Positions 8,594-17,133 of a DNA stretch of 20,961 nt are shown piece by piece. The position numbers and the translations under genes are program-made. Position 1 is the first letter of the stretch, and each line of letters starts with the position of its first letter. The stretch comes from Chara braunii (lineage: Eukaryota; Streptophyta; Charophyceae; Charales; Characeae): NCBI GenBank assembly GCA_003427395.1, contig BFEA01000041.1, forward strand, positions 1,402,099-1,423,059. Reading direction: 5' to 3'. Below the pieces are notes generated by a model. The model did not search any database. It was not told the DNA's origin and saw only the letters and a list, made by a program, of their open reading frames with translations.

Positions 8594-8643
8594 AGTCCGA
8601 GCCTCGGCCGACTGGTACGCCGATCCGTGCCGAGGCTTGGACT
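8594..8643. repeat. 15-bp stem hairpin
   Basis: AGTCCGAGCCTCGGC (8594-8608) pairs with GCCGAGGCTTGGACT (8629-8643) at 14 of 15 positions (the exception is a G-T wobble) around a 20-base loop. It lies just inside the left end of the insertion and may be a subterminal inverted repeat. Confidence 0.8.
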
Positions 8644-8704
8644 ACCAGGCGCAGGCATCCCAAACGTCGGAGTGAAACGAACGAAAAAAACGAAAAAAAA
8701 AATG

Positions 8705-8785
8705 AAAACAAGTATGAAAGTGTATATTCCTACGCTATAGCGCCGGATTCATTCAATTTTGCTCATCCTATAGAGGGCGCAGTAC
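8705..8785 (+). repeat. 81-bp repeat, copy before the gap
   Basis: Aligns without gaps to 9626-9706 with 9 differences in 81 (89% identity). The copy ends exactly where the adapter starts. The two may be neighbouring repeat copies, haplotypes, or one sequence represented twice by scaffolding. Confidence 0.85.
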
Positions 8786-8823
8786 CTGTCTCTTATACAC
8801 ATCTAGATGTGTATAAGAGACAG
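8786..8823. other. Nextera mate-pair junction adapter (artefact)
   Basis: CTGTCTCTTATACACATCT followed directly by its reverse complement AGATGTGTATAAGAGACAG. These are the two 19-bp Tn5 mosaic ends as joined in Nextera mate-pair circularisation. It is not biological sequence. The next 37 bases (8824-8860) come from the mate: 8825-8860 equal 6141-6176 exactly. Confidence 0.98.
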
Positions 8824-8860
8824 CCCCATAACCTTTCAACATGGAAATTGGTTGGGCGTC

Positions 8861-9559
8861 NNNNNNNNNNNNNNNNNNNNNNNNNNNNNNNNNNNNNNNN
8901 NNNNNNNNNNNNNNNNNNNNNNNNNNNNNNNNNNNNNNNNNNNNNNNNNNNNNNNNNNNNNNNNNNNNNNNNNNNNNNNNNNNNNNNNNNNNNNNNNNNN
9001 NNNNNNNNNNNNNNNNNNNNNNNNNNNNNNNNNNNNNNNNNNNNNNNNNNNNNNNNNNNNNNNNNNNNNNNNNNNNNNNNNNNNNNNNNNNNNNNNNNNN
9101 NNNNNNNNNNNNNNNNNNNNNNNNNNNNNNNNNNNNNNNNNNNNNNNNNNNNNNNNNNNNNNNNNNNNNNNNNNNNNNNNNNNNNNNNNNNNNNNNNNNN
9201 NNNNNNNNNNNNNNNNNNNNNNNNNNNNNNNNNNNNNNNNNNNNNNNNNNNNNNNNNNNNNNNNNNNNNNNNNNNNNNNNNNNNNNNNNNNNNNNNNNNN
9301 NNNNNNNNNNNNNNNNNNNNNNNNNNNNNNNNNNNNNNNNNNNNNNNNNNNNNNNNNNNNNNNNNNNNNNNNNNNNNNNNNNNNNNNNNNNNNNNNNNNN
9401 NNNNNNNNNNNNNNNNNNNNNNNNNNNNNNNNNNNNNNNNNNNNNNNNNNNNNNNNNNNNNNNNNNNNNNNNNNNNNNNNNNNNNNNNNNNNNNNNNNNN
9501 NNNNNNNNNNNNNNNNNNNNNNNNNNNNNNNNNNNNNNNNNNNNNNNNNNNNNNNNNNN
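8861..9559. other. Assembly gap (699 N)
   Basis: Unknown sequence. Its length presumably comes from mate-pair scaffolding. Any open frame through it is meaningless. Confidence 0.99.
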
Positions 9560-9599
<40 letters not shown>

Positions 9600-9624
9600 C
9601 GCACACACACACACACACACACAC
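9560..9624. repeat. (CA)n microsatellite at gap edge
   Basis: About 65 bases of CA with two ACGC interruptions. Its position at the right edge of the gap suggests that the gap was caused by this simple repeat. Confidence 0.9.
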
Positions 9625-9625
9625 A

Positions 9626-9706
9626 AAAACAAGTAAGGCAATGTATATTCCCACGCTATAGAGCCAGATTCATTCTATTTTGCTCATCCTATCGAGGGCG
9701 CAGTAC
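9626..9706 (+). repeat. 81-bp repeat, copy after the gap
   Basis: Counterpart of 8705-8785. Here the sequence continues as CATGAGGCC, which is probably the true genomic continuation lost at the adapter in the first copy. Confidence 0.85.
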
Positions 9707-9720
9707 CATGAGGCCAGCTG

Positions 9721-9724
<4 letters not shown>

Positions 9725-9777
<53 letters not shown>

Positions 9778-9832
9778 GGCGACCTGCACGGAGGGTCGCC
9801 CCGAACTCGCCGCCCCTCTCTCTCTCTCTCTC
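9725..9832. repeat. Hairpin flanked by (GA)n and (CT)n arms
   Basis: (GA)n at 9725-9773 and (CT)n at 9815-9832 are complementary. They enclose GGCGACC (9778-9784) pairing with GGTCGCC (9794-9800), and outer GGCGG (9775-9779) facing GCCGCC (9809-9814). The whole can fold into one long stem. An inverted repeat seeded by a microsatellite, or a simple-repeat expansion inside a foldback, are possible origins. Confidence 0.65.
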
Positions 9833-9888
9833 GAGCGCTCGCGACTTCAACTTTTCGTCCGTTCATTTTTTTTTCCATTTGTGTATTT

Positions 9889-9921
9889 GTTTTTTTTTTC
9901 CTTTTTTTTTTTTTTTTTTTT
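9889..9921. repeat. Poly(T) tracts
   Basis: T11 and T20 separated by CC, next to the compound hairpin. Confidence 0.85.
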
Positions 9922-9942
9922 CTCTCAAGTGTGTCGGTCCTA

Positions 9943-9984
9943 GGGAAGCAGAGCCCGGCCTTCGCGCAGCGACCGGGCCTTCCC
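9943..9984. repeat. GC-rich compound hairpin
   Basis: GGGAAG (9943-9948) pairs with CTTCCC (9979-9984), and GCCCGG (9953-9958) pairs with CCGGGC (9973-9978). A four-base bulge lies on the left and a 14-base loop at the top. It lies near the right end of the insertion, mirroring the hairpin near its left end. Confidence 0.75.
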
Positions 9985-10740
9985 TTGGTCGACCCCCCTA
10001 GGGCTGCGGCACGTATACGGGAGAGCCCGCGACCGATAGTTGAGCGAGCTACTAGTGGCTTAAGGGTATGTCCAACACATGACAAAAACGTATGTCCAGA
10101 CTGCCCTAACTTAAAGGTATGCCCGTCACAACATAAACTATGAACATAAGGCATATGACCAGACCGCCCTAGCTTAAGGGTACGCCTGACTTCTGCCTAA
10201 CTGATGACATGAAGCATAAAACTAAACTGCCCTAACTTAAGGGTATGCCTAGTCAGCTTTAAACGAAGTTACATAGGGCATAGGATTAGACTGCCCCAAC
10301 TTAGGGGTATGCCTAACCTGCCTCAAACCAGTACGAACAACGAATGGTCGGACCGCCCTAACTTAAGGGTACGTCCAACCTACAGCACATCGACGACAAA
10401 GGCATATCACTAGGCCGCCCTAACTTAAGGGTACGCCTAGTTAGCCTAAACAGTTTAAATTACGTAAGGCAATACGACCAGACCGCCCTAACGTAAGGTA
10501 CGCCTGATCTGTCTGAACAAGGTACTTTGCAACAACATGTTAGATAACCATGAATACCTTTATACAAACTTTATAATTTCCTTTCTTCTTAGGCAGATAG
10601 TCAGACCTACCCAACTTAGGGAGACATCCAACCCCGCCTTGTGTTTAAAAAGGGAAATAAAAGAAGATTTATACTAACTCTATGCCCTTTTTGTGTTATC
10701 ACGAGCATAGGACTGAACCGCCATAACTTAAGGGTACGCT

Positions 10741-11154
10741 CAGCCTGCGCGAGTCACCTTCATTATATTCTTCACTTGCTTTTCTTTTCTTTTTGTTCTA
10801 CCTGACTTACTGAATGGCTTTCCCAACTTAGGGTGCCCGATCTGCCAGATGGTATAGATTCGTATAATATATATGAAACTTTTATACTTTTGATTGTTTT
10901 TTTTGTTCATGGCTTATAACTGAGCCGCCCTAACTTAAGGGTACGCTCAGCCTGCGCGAGTCACCTTCATTATATTCTTCACTTGCTTTTCTTTTCTTTT
11001 TGTTCTACCTGACTTACTGAATGGCTTTCCCAACTTAGGGTGCCCGATCTGCCAGATGGTATAGATTCGTATAATATATATGAAACTTTTATACTTTTGA
11101 TTGTTTTTTTTGTTCATGGCTTATAACTGAGCCGCCCTAACTTAAGGGTACGCT
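10741..11154 (+). repeat. Perfect 207-bp tandem duplication inside the palindrome array
   Basis: 10741-10947 and 10948-11154 appear identical by eye. The duplicated segment starts at CAGCCTGCGCGAG and includes one degenerate and one well-formed palindrome (CTGAGC/GCTCAG). The breakpoints fall in palindromes, and only the right one is copied intact. The lack of divergence, against strong divergence of the other units, points to a very recent unequal exchange or to an assembly duplication. Confidence 0.9.
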
Positions 11155-11360
11155 CAGTCTTATGCCTTTGTCTCCCTCAGAAAAACACACACACAGAACT
11201 AGGTCTACGTAACTTATAATAGTCCCAGCTCTGTTTTCAGCAACCCATAAGAAACATAAAGATTCTGAGTCCTCCAAACTTAGGGTGCCTATCCTCCTGC
11301 TCAGAAACCCCCAACGAAAACAGCGACCGATCCGTCCAACTTAGGATAGGCCCAGTCCTC

Positions 11361-11631
11361 AAAGATTATTCAGATAGCCCAGCAAACAAAAAATAAACAC
11401 AGCACTGAGCCCACATCAACTAAGAGGAGTTCATCCTTGGGTTGATCCGGTCAAACGCATGCAATACGCCTTTCTCCCGACTTCCCCATTTTTCCCTTTG
11501 TCTGAATTCACTCAAAGATTATCTGAACTCTCATATATATATGTTTATTTAATCTCTCACAATGCATGTCCTAACATATATAACAAAAATAAAAATACTA
11601 ACCTTTCATAATTATAATTCAGGTACCAAAA
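11361..11631. other. Unassigned noncoding DNA
   Basis: Mixed composition turning A/T-rich towards the foldback element; a TATATATAT run lies at about 11533-11541. No gene. Confidence 0.4.
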
Positions 11632-12153
11632 CAACAGAAAAATTTCTCAAAATTAAATAATCATTCTATAGTAAAATTACATTCTAAATTCTAAATTTTC
11701 ATTCCATCTTGAAAAATGTCATTCTAATTTTAAAATTTTCTGTCTTACTTGAAAACTTTCATTCCATGAATGGGGTATCCCTTCTTATTTGAACTGCATG
11801 CTAGAGATGGAATGAAAGTCTGGATGAGTTCATGAAATATTTTAATTGGACTGTCATTCTATGTAAGAATTTTCAGTCATAAATGGGTTAATCCAATATA
11901 AATTAGAAGGTATTTGTTATTGTAGAATGAAAGTTTAATTAAGATATTTCATAAACTCATCAAGACTTTCATTCCATCTTGAACAAATAGATGTAGTTGG
12001 AAGGGAAAACTCATATTTAGACAGGAACTTATCAAATAAAACTGAAAATTTTAGAAATGAACGAACATTGGAATGATAATTAATAAATATGAAGGAATTT
12101 TTTTGAATGAAATATTTTTTCAACTTTCATTTCTCGTGGGAATTTTTCTGTTG
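11632..12153. mobile_element. Large foldback element (~520 bp)
   Basis: The best-conserved inner arms are 11805-11862 and 11922-11979. Starting with AGATGGAATGAAAGTCT, the first 43 bases match the inverted other arm at 40 positions, and similarity continues to about 58 bases. The outer ends CAACAGAAAAATTTC (11632-11646) and GGAATTTTTCTGTTG (12139-12153) are inverted at 14 of 15 positions. They are symmetric about the same centre (about 11892), so one element of about 520 bp is likely, with decayed middle arms. The word CTTTCATTCCAT repeats inside it. It is noncoding. A clear target duplication was not found; MITE or foldback-transposon origin is inferred. Confidence 0.7.
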
Positions 12154-13591
12154 AAGGAATAATGTAGTTAGGGGGAGGGATCACACTCGTCAAACGGAGG
12201 TAATACCTTAAGTTCCCTGCCTCCAGAACCCCGTCAGGGTCCTGCAGAGCTTCCGCACTTGGTGTGCGGACCTCCCACAAGGTCTTGATGCAGACCTACG
12301 GGTTGCAATCCCGCCTGCCGCCTTCCTCTCGTAACCTCATACTATACTTGAGTAAGAAGGATAGAAGAAGAGACGTTTAGACTATCAGATATAAAAAGGG
12401 TGCGCTCAGACTTACGAGAGAGGGCGTTGAATTCTTCAATCTCCTGAGGGTCCCGCAATGATGGTCGATACCGCATGGAAACCAAACCAACCCATCCAGA
12501 ACTCTGAACAACAGCTCCTTGACAACCGTCAAAGTTACGGTAGTGACCCCTTGCAGAGGAAAAATAGTAACGGTACACAACAAAGTGGCGCTGCAATGGC
12601 TCAGCTAGGACACAGCAACGCACAGACTGTGCGCTTTGGTAGCCTGTTCTAGTAGCAACGCCCTTTTCACTGTGGTAGCAGTCCGCTGAAAACACCGTGA
12701 TAGTAACTCAATCGTCGTAACCACAGCCCGCAGTGGCAACAGTCTAGCACTGTAGCCTCCAAAGTCATAACCAACTATAAATAACAAGGACAACGTAACA
12801 ACCACCGTTGTTCCCCCTCCGCTTGCTCCGCAACTCGCGGCGGAACCAAGCAAAAGCAGTGACGCACAGTGAGACTCAACGAATGCATCAAACCGCAAAA
12901 TTCAGTAACGCCGCTTCAACAGGCCACAATAGTATCAGTCTGACGACACAGTACCCTGAGGAACAACAACGTTTTTACCAAATAACAATGCCACTGTCTT
13001 GTTGGCAGTGCAATGATACAAGCTAAACTAATCCTGTATTCTGCCTTATTGGACTATGGCTAGGTACGTACTATGCTGTCTTGTTTCACTTTCACTTCTG
13101 TTCAGCTGCTACCTTTGAAAGTTTGCACTTTAGAAAAGCAGATAGCCACCGCTGACTAGGCAGATGATAGTTAAGCCACTTCTAACAATCAGTCAAGGAC
13201 CTCCAACTGGAATAGTAGGACGCTTGTCTCAACAGTAGAGGCACTCTGGTCCTGACTGTTGCGGTATTCCGTCCCCGGTAGAGAGTCGGGGTTCTGTTCA
13301 AAATAGAGGACGACACGCCACCACCTATAGAACCACGAAAAAACACCCAGTGTGTCGGACTTTGCTACATCTAAGCCTGGCAGTGTTAGGGTCGTAGTTT
13401 GTAGTAGAACAAAACTCCAACTTAGACTTGCATTTCAGTAATTCGTGGTATAGCAACTAAATCAGGCCACCGTCGTTGCTTGCTTATGCAGTGATTCTTT
13501 CTAATGAGTTTTGACCTTCCTCTTGGTCTATTTTCGCTGATCCTTCTGATTAAACTGCCACTATGTGGCCTCAAGAGGACCGTATTCAAAC

Positions 13592-13611
13592 TGAGCACAT
13601 CAATGTGCTCA
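13592..13611. repeat. Perfect 20-base palindromic hairpin
   Basis: TGAGCACAT and ATGTGCTCA flank a two-base CA centre. Its role is unknown. Confidence 0.7.
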
Positions 13612-14385
13612 ATTCGATATGCAGGTAAGACTCAGCAAAATCCAACTATAAAATGCGGTCTTACGTCAAGGGCACCATGTTGATGAAAAAAAACTTAGTT
13701 ACAGTGGTGCTTCAAATGCACAGCACATAGTAACAGTAATATGCTCCGTACTCGTGCTCAACAATGACAACAACAGCCCCCTGTGTAGCCACCTGCAGCC
13801 TCAGGGTAAACTGCGGCAGCAATTTCTCAGACTTAACTACTTTAGTTGCACCAAGACAACAATAGTTATTAACGATAACCGACGACTACAGTAGTTTCAT
13901 CAAGTCGACTATTGCCCCAATAGACGACACCGTCAGGCCTTACCATCACCAACCCAACTGGACACCGGCCCAGATAACTCGGTCGGAACAGTGTCGTGAT
14001 CAGTAATTTTTCGATATGGGAACTGACAATGCCTCAACAACAATAACTTCAAAAGGTGTGAGTAGAAACGATGGGCTATAACAGTTCCCCCCCGAGAACA
14101 GTCCAATACCTCAAATAAGCACAACAATCACGATCAGGCCCTGCAAAAACTCAACTCTGTCGTACAACAGACCCAGTGACGCACCACCCGGTCGGCTCAG
14201 TATACTATCCACAGTAGGGGCACTACACAGCGCAACAACAGAGCACAGTAATAGCTCAACAAATGTAGCACTGCTCAGCAACTTAGCGTTGCTCAGCAGC
14301 TGTGTGTTGTAGACAGGCCCAGGAGCATCCTGCAATCTTCAACAAACAGCAGTTGCTTACTCCATACCCTGAGATGAAGAACCAG

Positions 14386-14425
14386 TATATATCCCTCATG
14401 AAGGGTCGCCACCTATATATCCCTC
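14386..14425 (+). promoter_or_regulatory. Duplicated TATA-like boxes near LTR end
   Basis: TATATATCCCTC occurs at 14386-14397 and again at 14414-14425, 28 bases apart and about 160-200 bases before the LTR end. An LTR promoter would be expected roughly here, but the second LTR-end copy does not share this segment. Confidence 0.25.
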
Positions 14426-14436
14426 GGGCAAAACGA

Positions 14437-14583
14437 CGCGACCTCGACCGTCTCGGCGGTCCGCGGAATTATTATGCATCGTCCCCAGGTTGTCTCTTGA
14501 ATTTTGTTTTATTTACTGCTGCGTGACATGGCCGGGAGGGCTCTCACTCCTTTGCAAAAAGGCGGGAGCCGATGCGCTCGACA
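14437..14583 (+). mobile_element. LTR end, copy 1 (3' part of a 5' LTR)
   Basis: Positions 14437-14583 match 18736-18881 (147 and 146 bases, high eighties percent identity by eye), from CGCGACCTCGACCGTCTC to GCGCTCGACA. It ends in CA two bases before a perfect tRNA primer-binding site, which fixes it as the end of a 5' LTR. The start of the LTR is not resolved: similarity between copies stops at 14437 and no TG start is evident there. The terminal part holds a GGCTC...GAGCC hairpin that is intact only in the copy near 17.8 kb. Confidence 0.75.
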
Positions 14584-14585
14584 GG

Positions 14586-14604
14586 TGGCGCCGTTGCCGG
14601 GGAT
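14586..14604 (+). promoter_or_regulatory. Primer-binding site for tRNA-Asp
   Basis: TGGCGCCGTTGCCGGGGAT is exactly complementary to the 3' end of plant tRNA-Asp(GUC), including the CCA. It follows the LTR end after two bases (GG). Tat, Athila and Ogre-type Ty3-gypsy elements of plants are known to use this primer. This is the strongest single clue to both a plant host and an LTR retrotransposon. Confidence 0.92.
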
Positions 14605-16114
14605 AACGACAAACTACTATTGTCCCTAGCAGAACAACACTCAGGTATTTCATTTTGTAATGGATTAATTGATCATAATCTGATTTCTAAAAGCTTATTA
14701 TTTTATCATCAGTGATTGATTTCTTATTATTTTATCTTTATAGATTATATGTTGATTTTATTTTGAAAATTATTTGCTTACTTTTGAACGTTCCAGTTGG
14801 GTTTTAGTTCTTAATATCTTGATATTAATTGTGTCGTATTTTGTTATTGTTTTGATATACGATTTATTGTGTTGAGAAAGACCGTTTTCTTGTGTCATAT
14901 TTTAATCGTATCGTTTATCATGAACCTTGAGGTATTATTTTAGTTATAATTCTTGCGTAAAAATTGGTTGGGACCATTTTGAAAAGTTGTCAACCAAACG
15001 TTGATTTTCCGTTGATATTGTTTTGCAAATTTATTTAGTCATGCATCAGATATTGGAATGATGAATATTTCAATCGATCGGTTTATCCGAATTCCCATTA
15101 ATTTTTAAATTATCAATTTTTGAGATGCACTTCAATAATTGAAAGTATTTGAACTACGTATGGATATTATTTAGCTGGATCATTATGAAATTTCATGTGA
15201 AAGCATTTATTGTAAGTTGTATTGTTATTCTTGAATATTTTTGAAGTAAGTTTTGAAGGCGTTGTCATGTCATGATAAATTTCTCATGGATTTGTGAGTT
15301 CCGTAAGTGGTAGTGAGGCCCGTGCCGGAGTTGTGCTCCTGGTTTATAGTGTGATGTTATGGTTCATAGCGTGATGTTATCTTCTAGATCCTATGTGGTT
15401 TAAGGAAGGGAGACTACAATATCATTCAAAGAGAGGAAGGTGTTGTGATTATATCAAGACGTTGGTTATATAAAAAAAACGACTACTGTTCACCACAAGG
15501 GAAGGAATAGTGACCTAACCTCGTGTCAAGCAGAGTCATCTCACCTTCGTAGTCGAGGCTTCATTAACCTCAGTTATGGGAGGCGAGATTGTCCTACTCT
15601 ATTAGGTAGCCGATTGATGGAGTCTCAACATATGAATCGAAGGGAATGTGGTGAGGCTCAAATTTGAAGTTGGGCTTGATGTTGAAATGTTATCCTCATA
15701 CGGATTACATCACTCCTCGACGCATTCACAAGGAGTTTAAAAGTAACAGGCATGATAACTTCTGTGGATTGAAATGAGGATTATAACTTGGTCGATGAAT
15801 TTTAAACGAACGGTTTCTCTCATGAATGGTTGGTTCGGATTCTGTTTGGGCCGCCCAGGAGGTTGATTATTTTGAAAGATCCGTCAGGGGGTTAAACCTG
15901 ACTTTTTTAGATAAATGAATGTGTCAACTAATTGGGGTTTTGAAGGCCACAAATGGTTAACGGGGACCCCCATTTTCAGCCCCTAAGTAACAAGTCCAAA
16001 ACTGAAATTAGGGTTTCGGGGCTAAATTTTATGTTTTTTGAATTATTTTTTTTGTCTGTTCTTGTTTTGGTTCAACGTTAGTGTGTGTCAAATTTTGTAT
16101 CATTTGGAGAATTG

Positions 16115-16406
16115 GGATTTCGTCTAGGCTACCAGCCGGGCCGCCCGGGTTCCAGGTGGCCAGCCCATGCAAGGATCAGATAAGGTCCCAAAAAAAAAAA
16201 AAAAAAAACATTCAAAAATTCTGAAAAAAAACTATGTTATGCAGAAAAATAAACAGAACAATTTTTGCCTCAGGGTCACATCGAAAGTCTTCACCAAATT
16301 TAAAATAAAAAATAAAATTCAATTTTTTATTTTTTTATTTTTTATTTTTATTTTGGCCCGGTCGGGCAAATGACACTGGGCCACTCTGGTAGCCCAGGAT
16401 TTCGTC
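16115..16406. mobile_element. 272-bp Mutator-like MITE with 10-bp target duplication
   Basis: GGATTTCGTC occurs at 16115-16124 and 16397-16406, directly outside inverted ends TAGGCTACCAG (16125-16135) and CTGGTAGCCCA (16386-16396), which pair at 10 of 11 positions. The next bases are GC-rich in both ends (CCGGGCC against GGCCCGG), then comes an A/T-rich body with A19 at 16190-16208. A 9-11-base target duplication is typical of Mutator-like elements. It is noncoding, therefore nonautonomous. The empty site would read GGGATTTCGTCTG. Confidence 0.75.
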
Positions 16407-17105
16407 TGTTAAGATTTCTGAAAATTTTCAAGATTTTTGAAATTGAAATGTTGGCGAAATTTTATAAAAATGCACTTTTGCCTTGTTGTTTTATATGTTA
16501 TTATTATTATTTTTTGCAGTTAGTTAATATAGTCTCCATTCTACGAATTGGTGGCAAATTTGATTAAAATGACCTTTTGGTTTTCATGTAAATAACATGT
16601 CAAGTGGTCTGAAAATTAGGGTCTCCGTTAACCTTCTCTTTTGAAGGCCAACCGGAAATGTTTTCCGGTATCATTCTGAGAGACTAAATGAAGTTTTTGA
16701 GTGACCGCATAGAATGATGTTGGGATCATTCTGAAAAAGTTCCTTTGAATTGAAGGCTTTCAGGGGCTAGACCTGAGTCTAAGTTTTGATAAGGTTTGTT
16801 AGAGGCAACATCTGGTATCGTTTCATTCACATATGAGTTGTTTTGGTGGAAGGCTTCTGGAGGCTAAATCCAAAAGTTCCAACTGAGTTCTGGATAATTG
16901 TATTGTTGTAAATTGGTGGAAATGTTATGACTTAGTTTTAGATAATTGAATTGTTCTAAATTGGTGAAAAAGTTTCATCTTAGTTCCGAACAATTGTTGG
17001 AATTGTCGTTTGCTTTCACATGAAATTTTTTATAAGGATCCATATATATTTTTTTAATGGTGAACGACGGGGATGTGGTTCAATGGGGTCCGGGAATGCT
17101 GACGG

Positions 17106-17133
17106 GGCAAATACCGTGACAAGTGTATTTGCC
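17106..17133. repeat. Perfect 9-bp hairpin
   Basis: GGCAAATAC (17106-17114) and GTATTTGCC (17125-17133) flank a 10-base loop; short G runs lie on both outer sides. Confidence 0.7.

Larger units (their letters stand above)
8568..10058. mobile_element. Insertion splitting one palindrome unit (CACTA-like ends; assembly unreliable inside)
   Basis: The left half-palindrome TTGGACTGCCCTAACTTAA ends at 8567 and the right half CTTAAGGGTATGTCCAAC begins at 10059. Together they restore a standard unit with pairing TTGGAC/GTCCAA. CTTAA is present on both sides (8563-8567, 10059-10063), as expected for a 5-base target duplication. The ends are inverted: CCACTACC (8572) against CCACTAGTAG (complement from 10058). 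They are followed by similar CTATCG and GTGCCG blocks, so degenerate inverted ends reach perhaps 70-100 bases. A CACTA start suggests the CACTA superfamily, but its usual 3-base duplication is not seen exactly. The interior contains strong hairpins, microsatellites, an adapter and an N gap. Confidence 0.6.
8482..11360 (+). repeat. Array of about 17 palindromic units with co-varying arms
   Basis: The repeated core is CCCTAACTTAAGGG, usually as CCGCCCTAACTTAAGGGTACG. Clear units lie at 8482-8518, 10096-10127, 10157-10190, 10221-10253, 10286-10316, 10346-10380, 10409-10441, 10476-10509, 10713-10743, 10920-10950 and 11127-11157. A split unit lies at 8551-8567 plus 10059-10075. More degenerate ones are near 10599, 10812, 11019, 11267 and 11330. 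Between 10096 and 10509 the spacing is 62 to 67 bases; the linkers vary more than the cores. Outside the core, each unit has its own pair of arms, and these remain complementary: CAGACA/TGTCTG, ACTAGGC/GCCTAGT, CTGAGC/GCTCAG, GGTCGGAC/GTCCAACC. There is no coding capacity. I know of no named family with this sequence. A structured satellite, a protein-binding array or an LTR-internal repeat are all possible. Confidence 0.85.
12154..14436. other. Unassigned noncoding DNA upstream of the LTR end
   Basis: About 2.3 kb without a credible open frame. Short words CAACA, CAGCAA and GTAGCA recur throughout. Small hairpins are CCCCG/CGGGG at 13273-13291 and a perfect 9-bp stem with a 2-base loop at 13592-13611. 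It could be the body of a long LTR whose end is at 14583, or older inserted DNA. I cannot decide because the second LTR-end copy matches only the last ~147 bases. Confidence 0.45.

Noticed and set aside
8786-8823. Natural transposon inverted repeat
   Set aside because: It is exactly the commercial Tn5 mosaic-end pair, adjoining displaced sequence and an N gap, so it is a library artefact.
8768-10001. Several long open frames across the N gap (up to 386 codons)
   Set aside because: They consist almost wholly of unknown residues plus Cys-Val or His-Thr runs from the (CA)n tract and Glu-Arg runs from (GA)n; one also translates the adapter.
10096-10509. CRISPR array
   Set aside because: The spacing is regular, but the repeats are diverged palindromes with related linkers in a eukaryotic repeat setting; there are no unique spacers with identical repeats.
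10096-11157. Interstitial telomere repeats (CCCTAA words)
   Set aside because: CCCTAA occurs once per unit as half of a palindrome core, not in tandem CCCTAAA runs.
16125-16396. SINE or LINE fragment because of the internal A19 tract
   Set aside because: The A tract is internal; inverted ends and a 10-base duplication define a DNA-transposon-type element instead.
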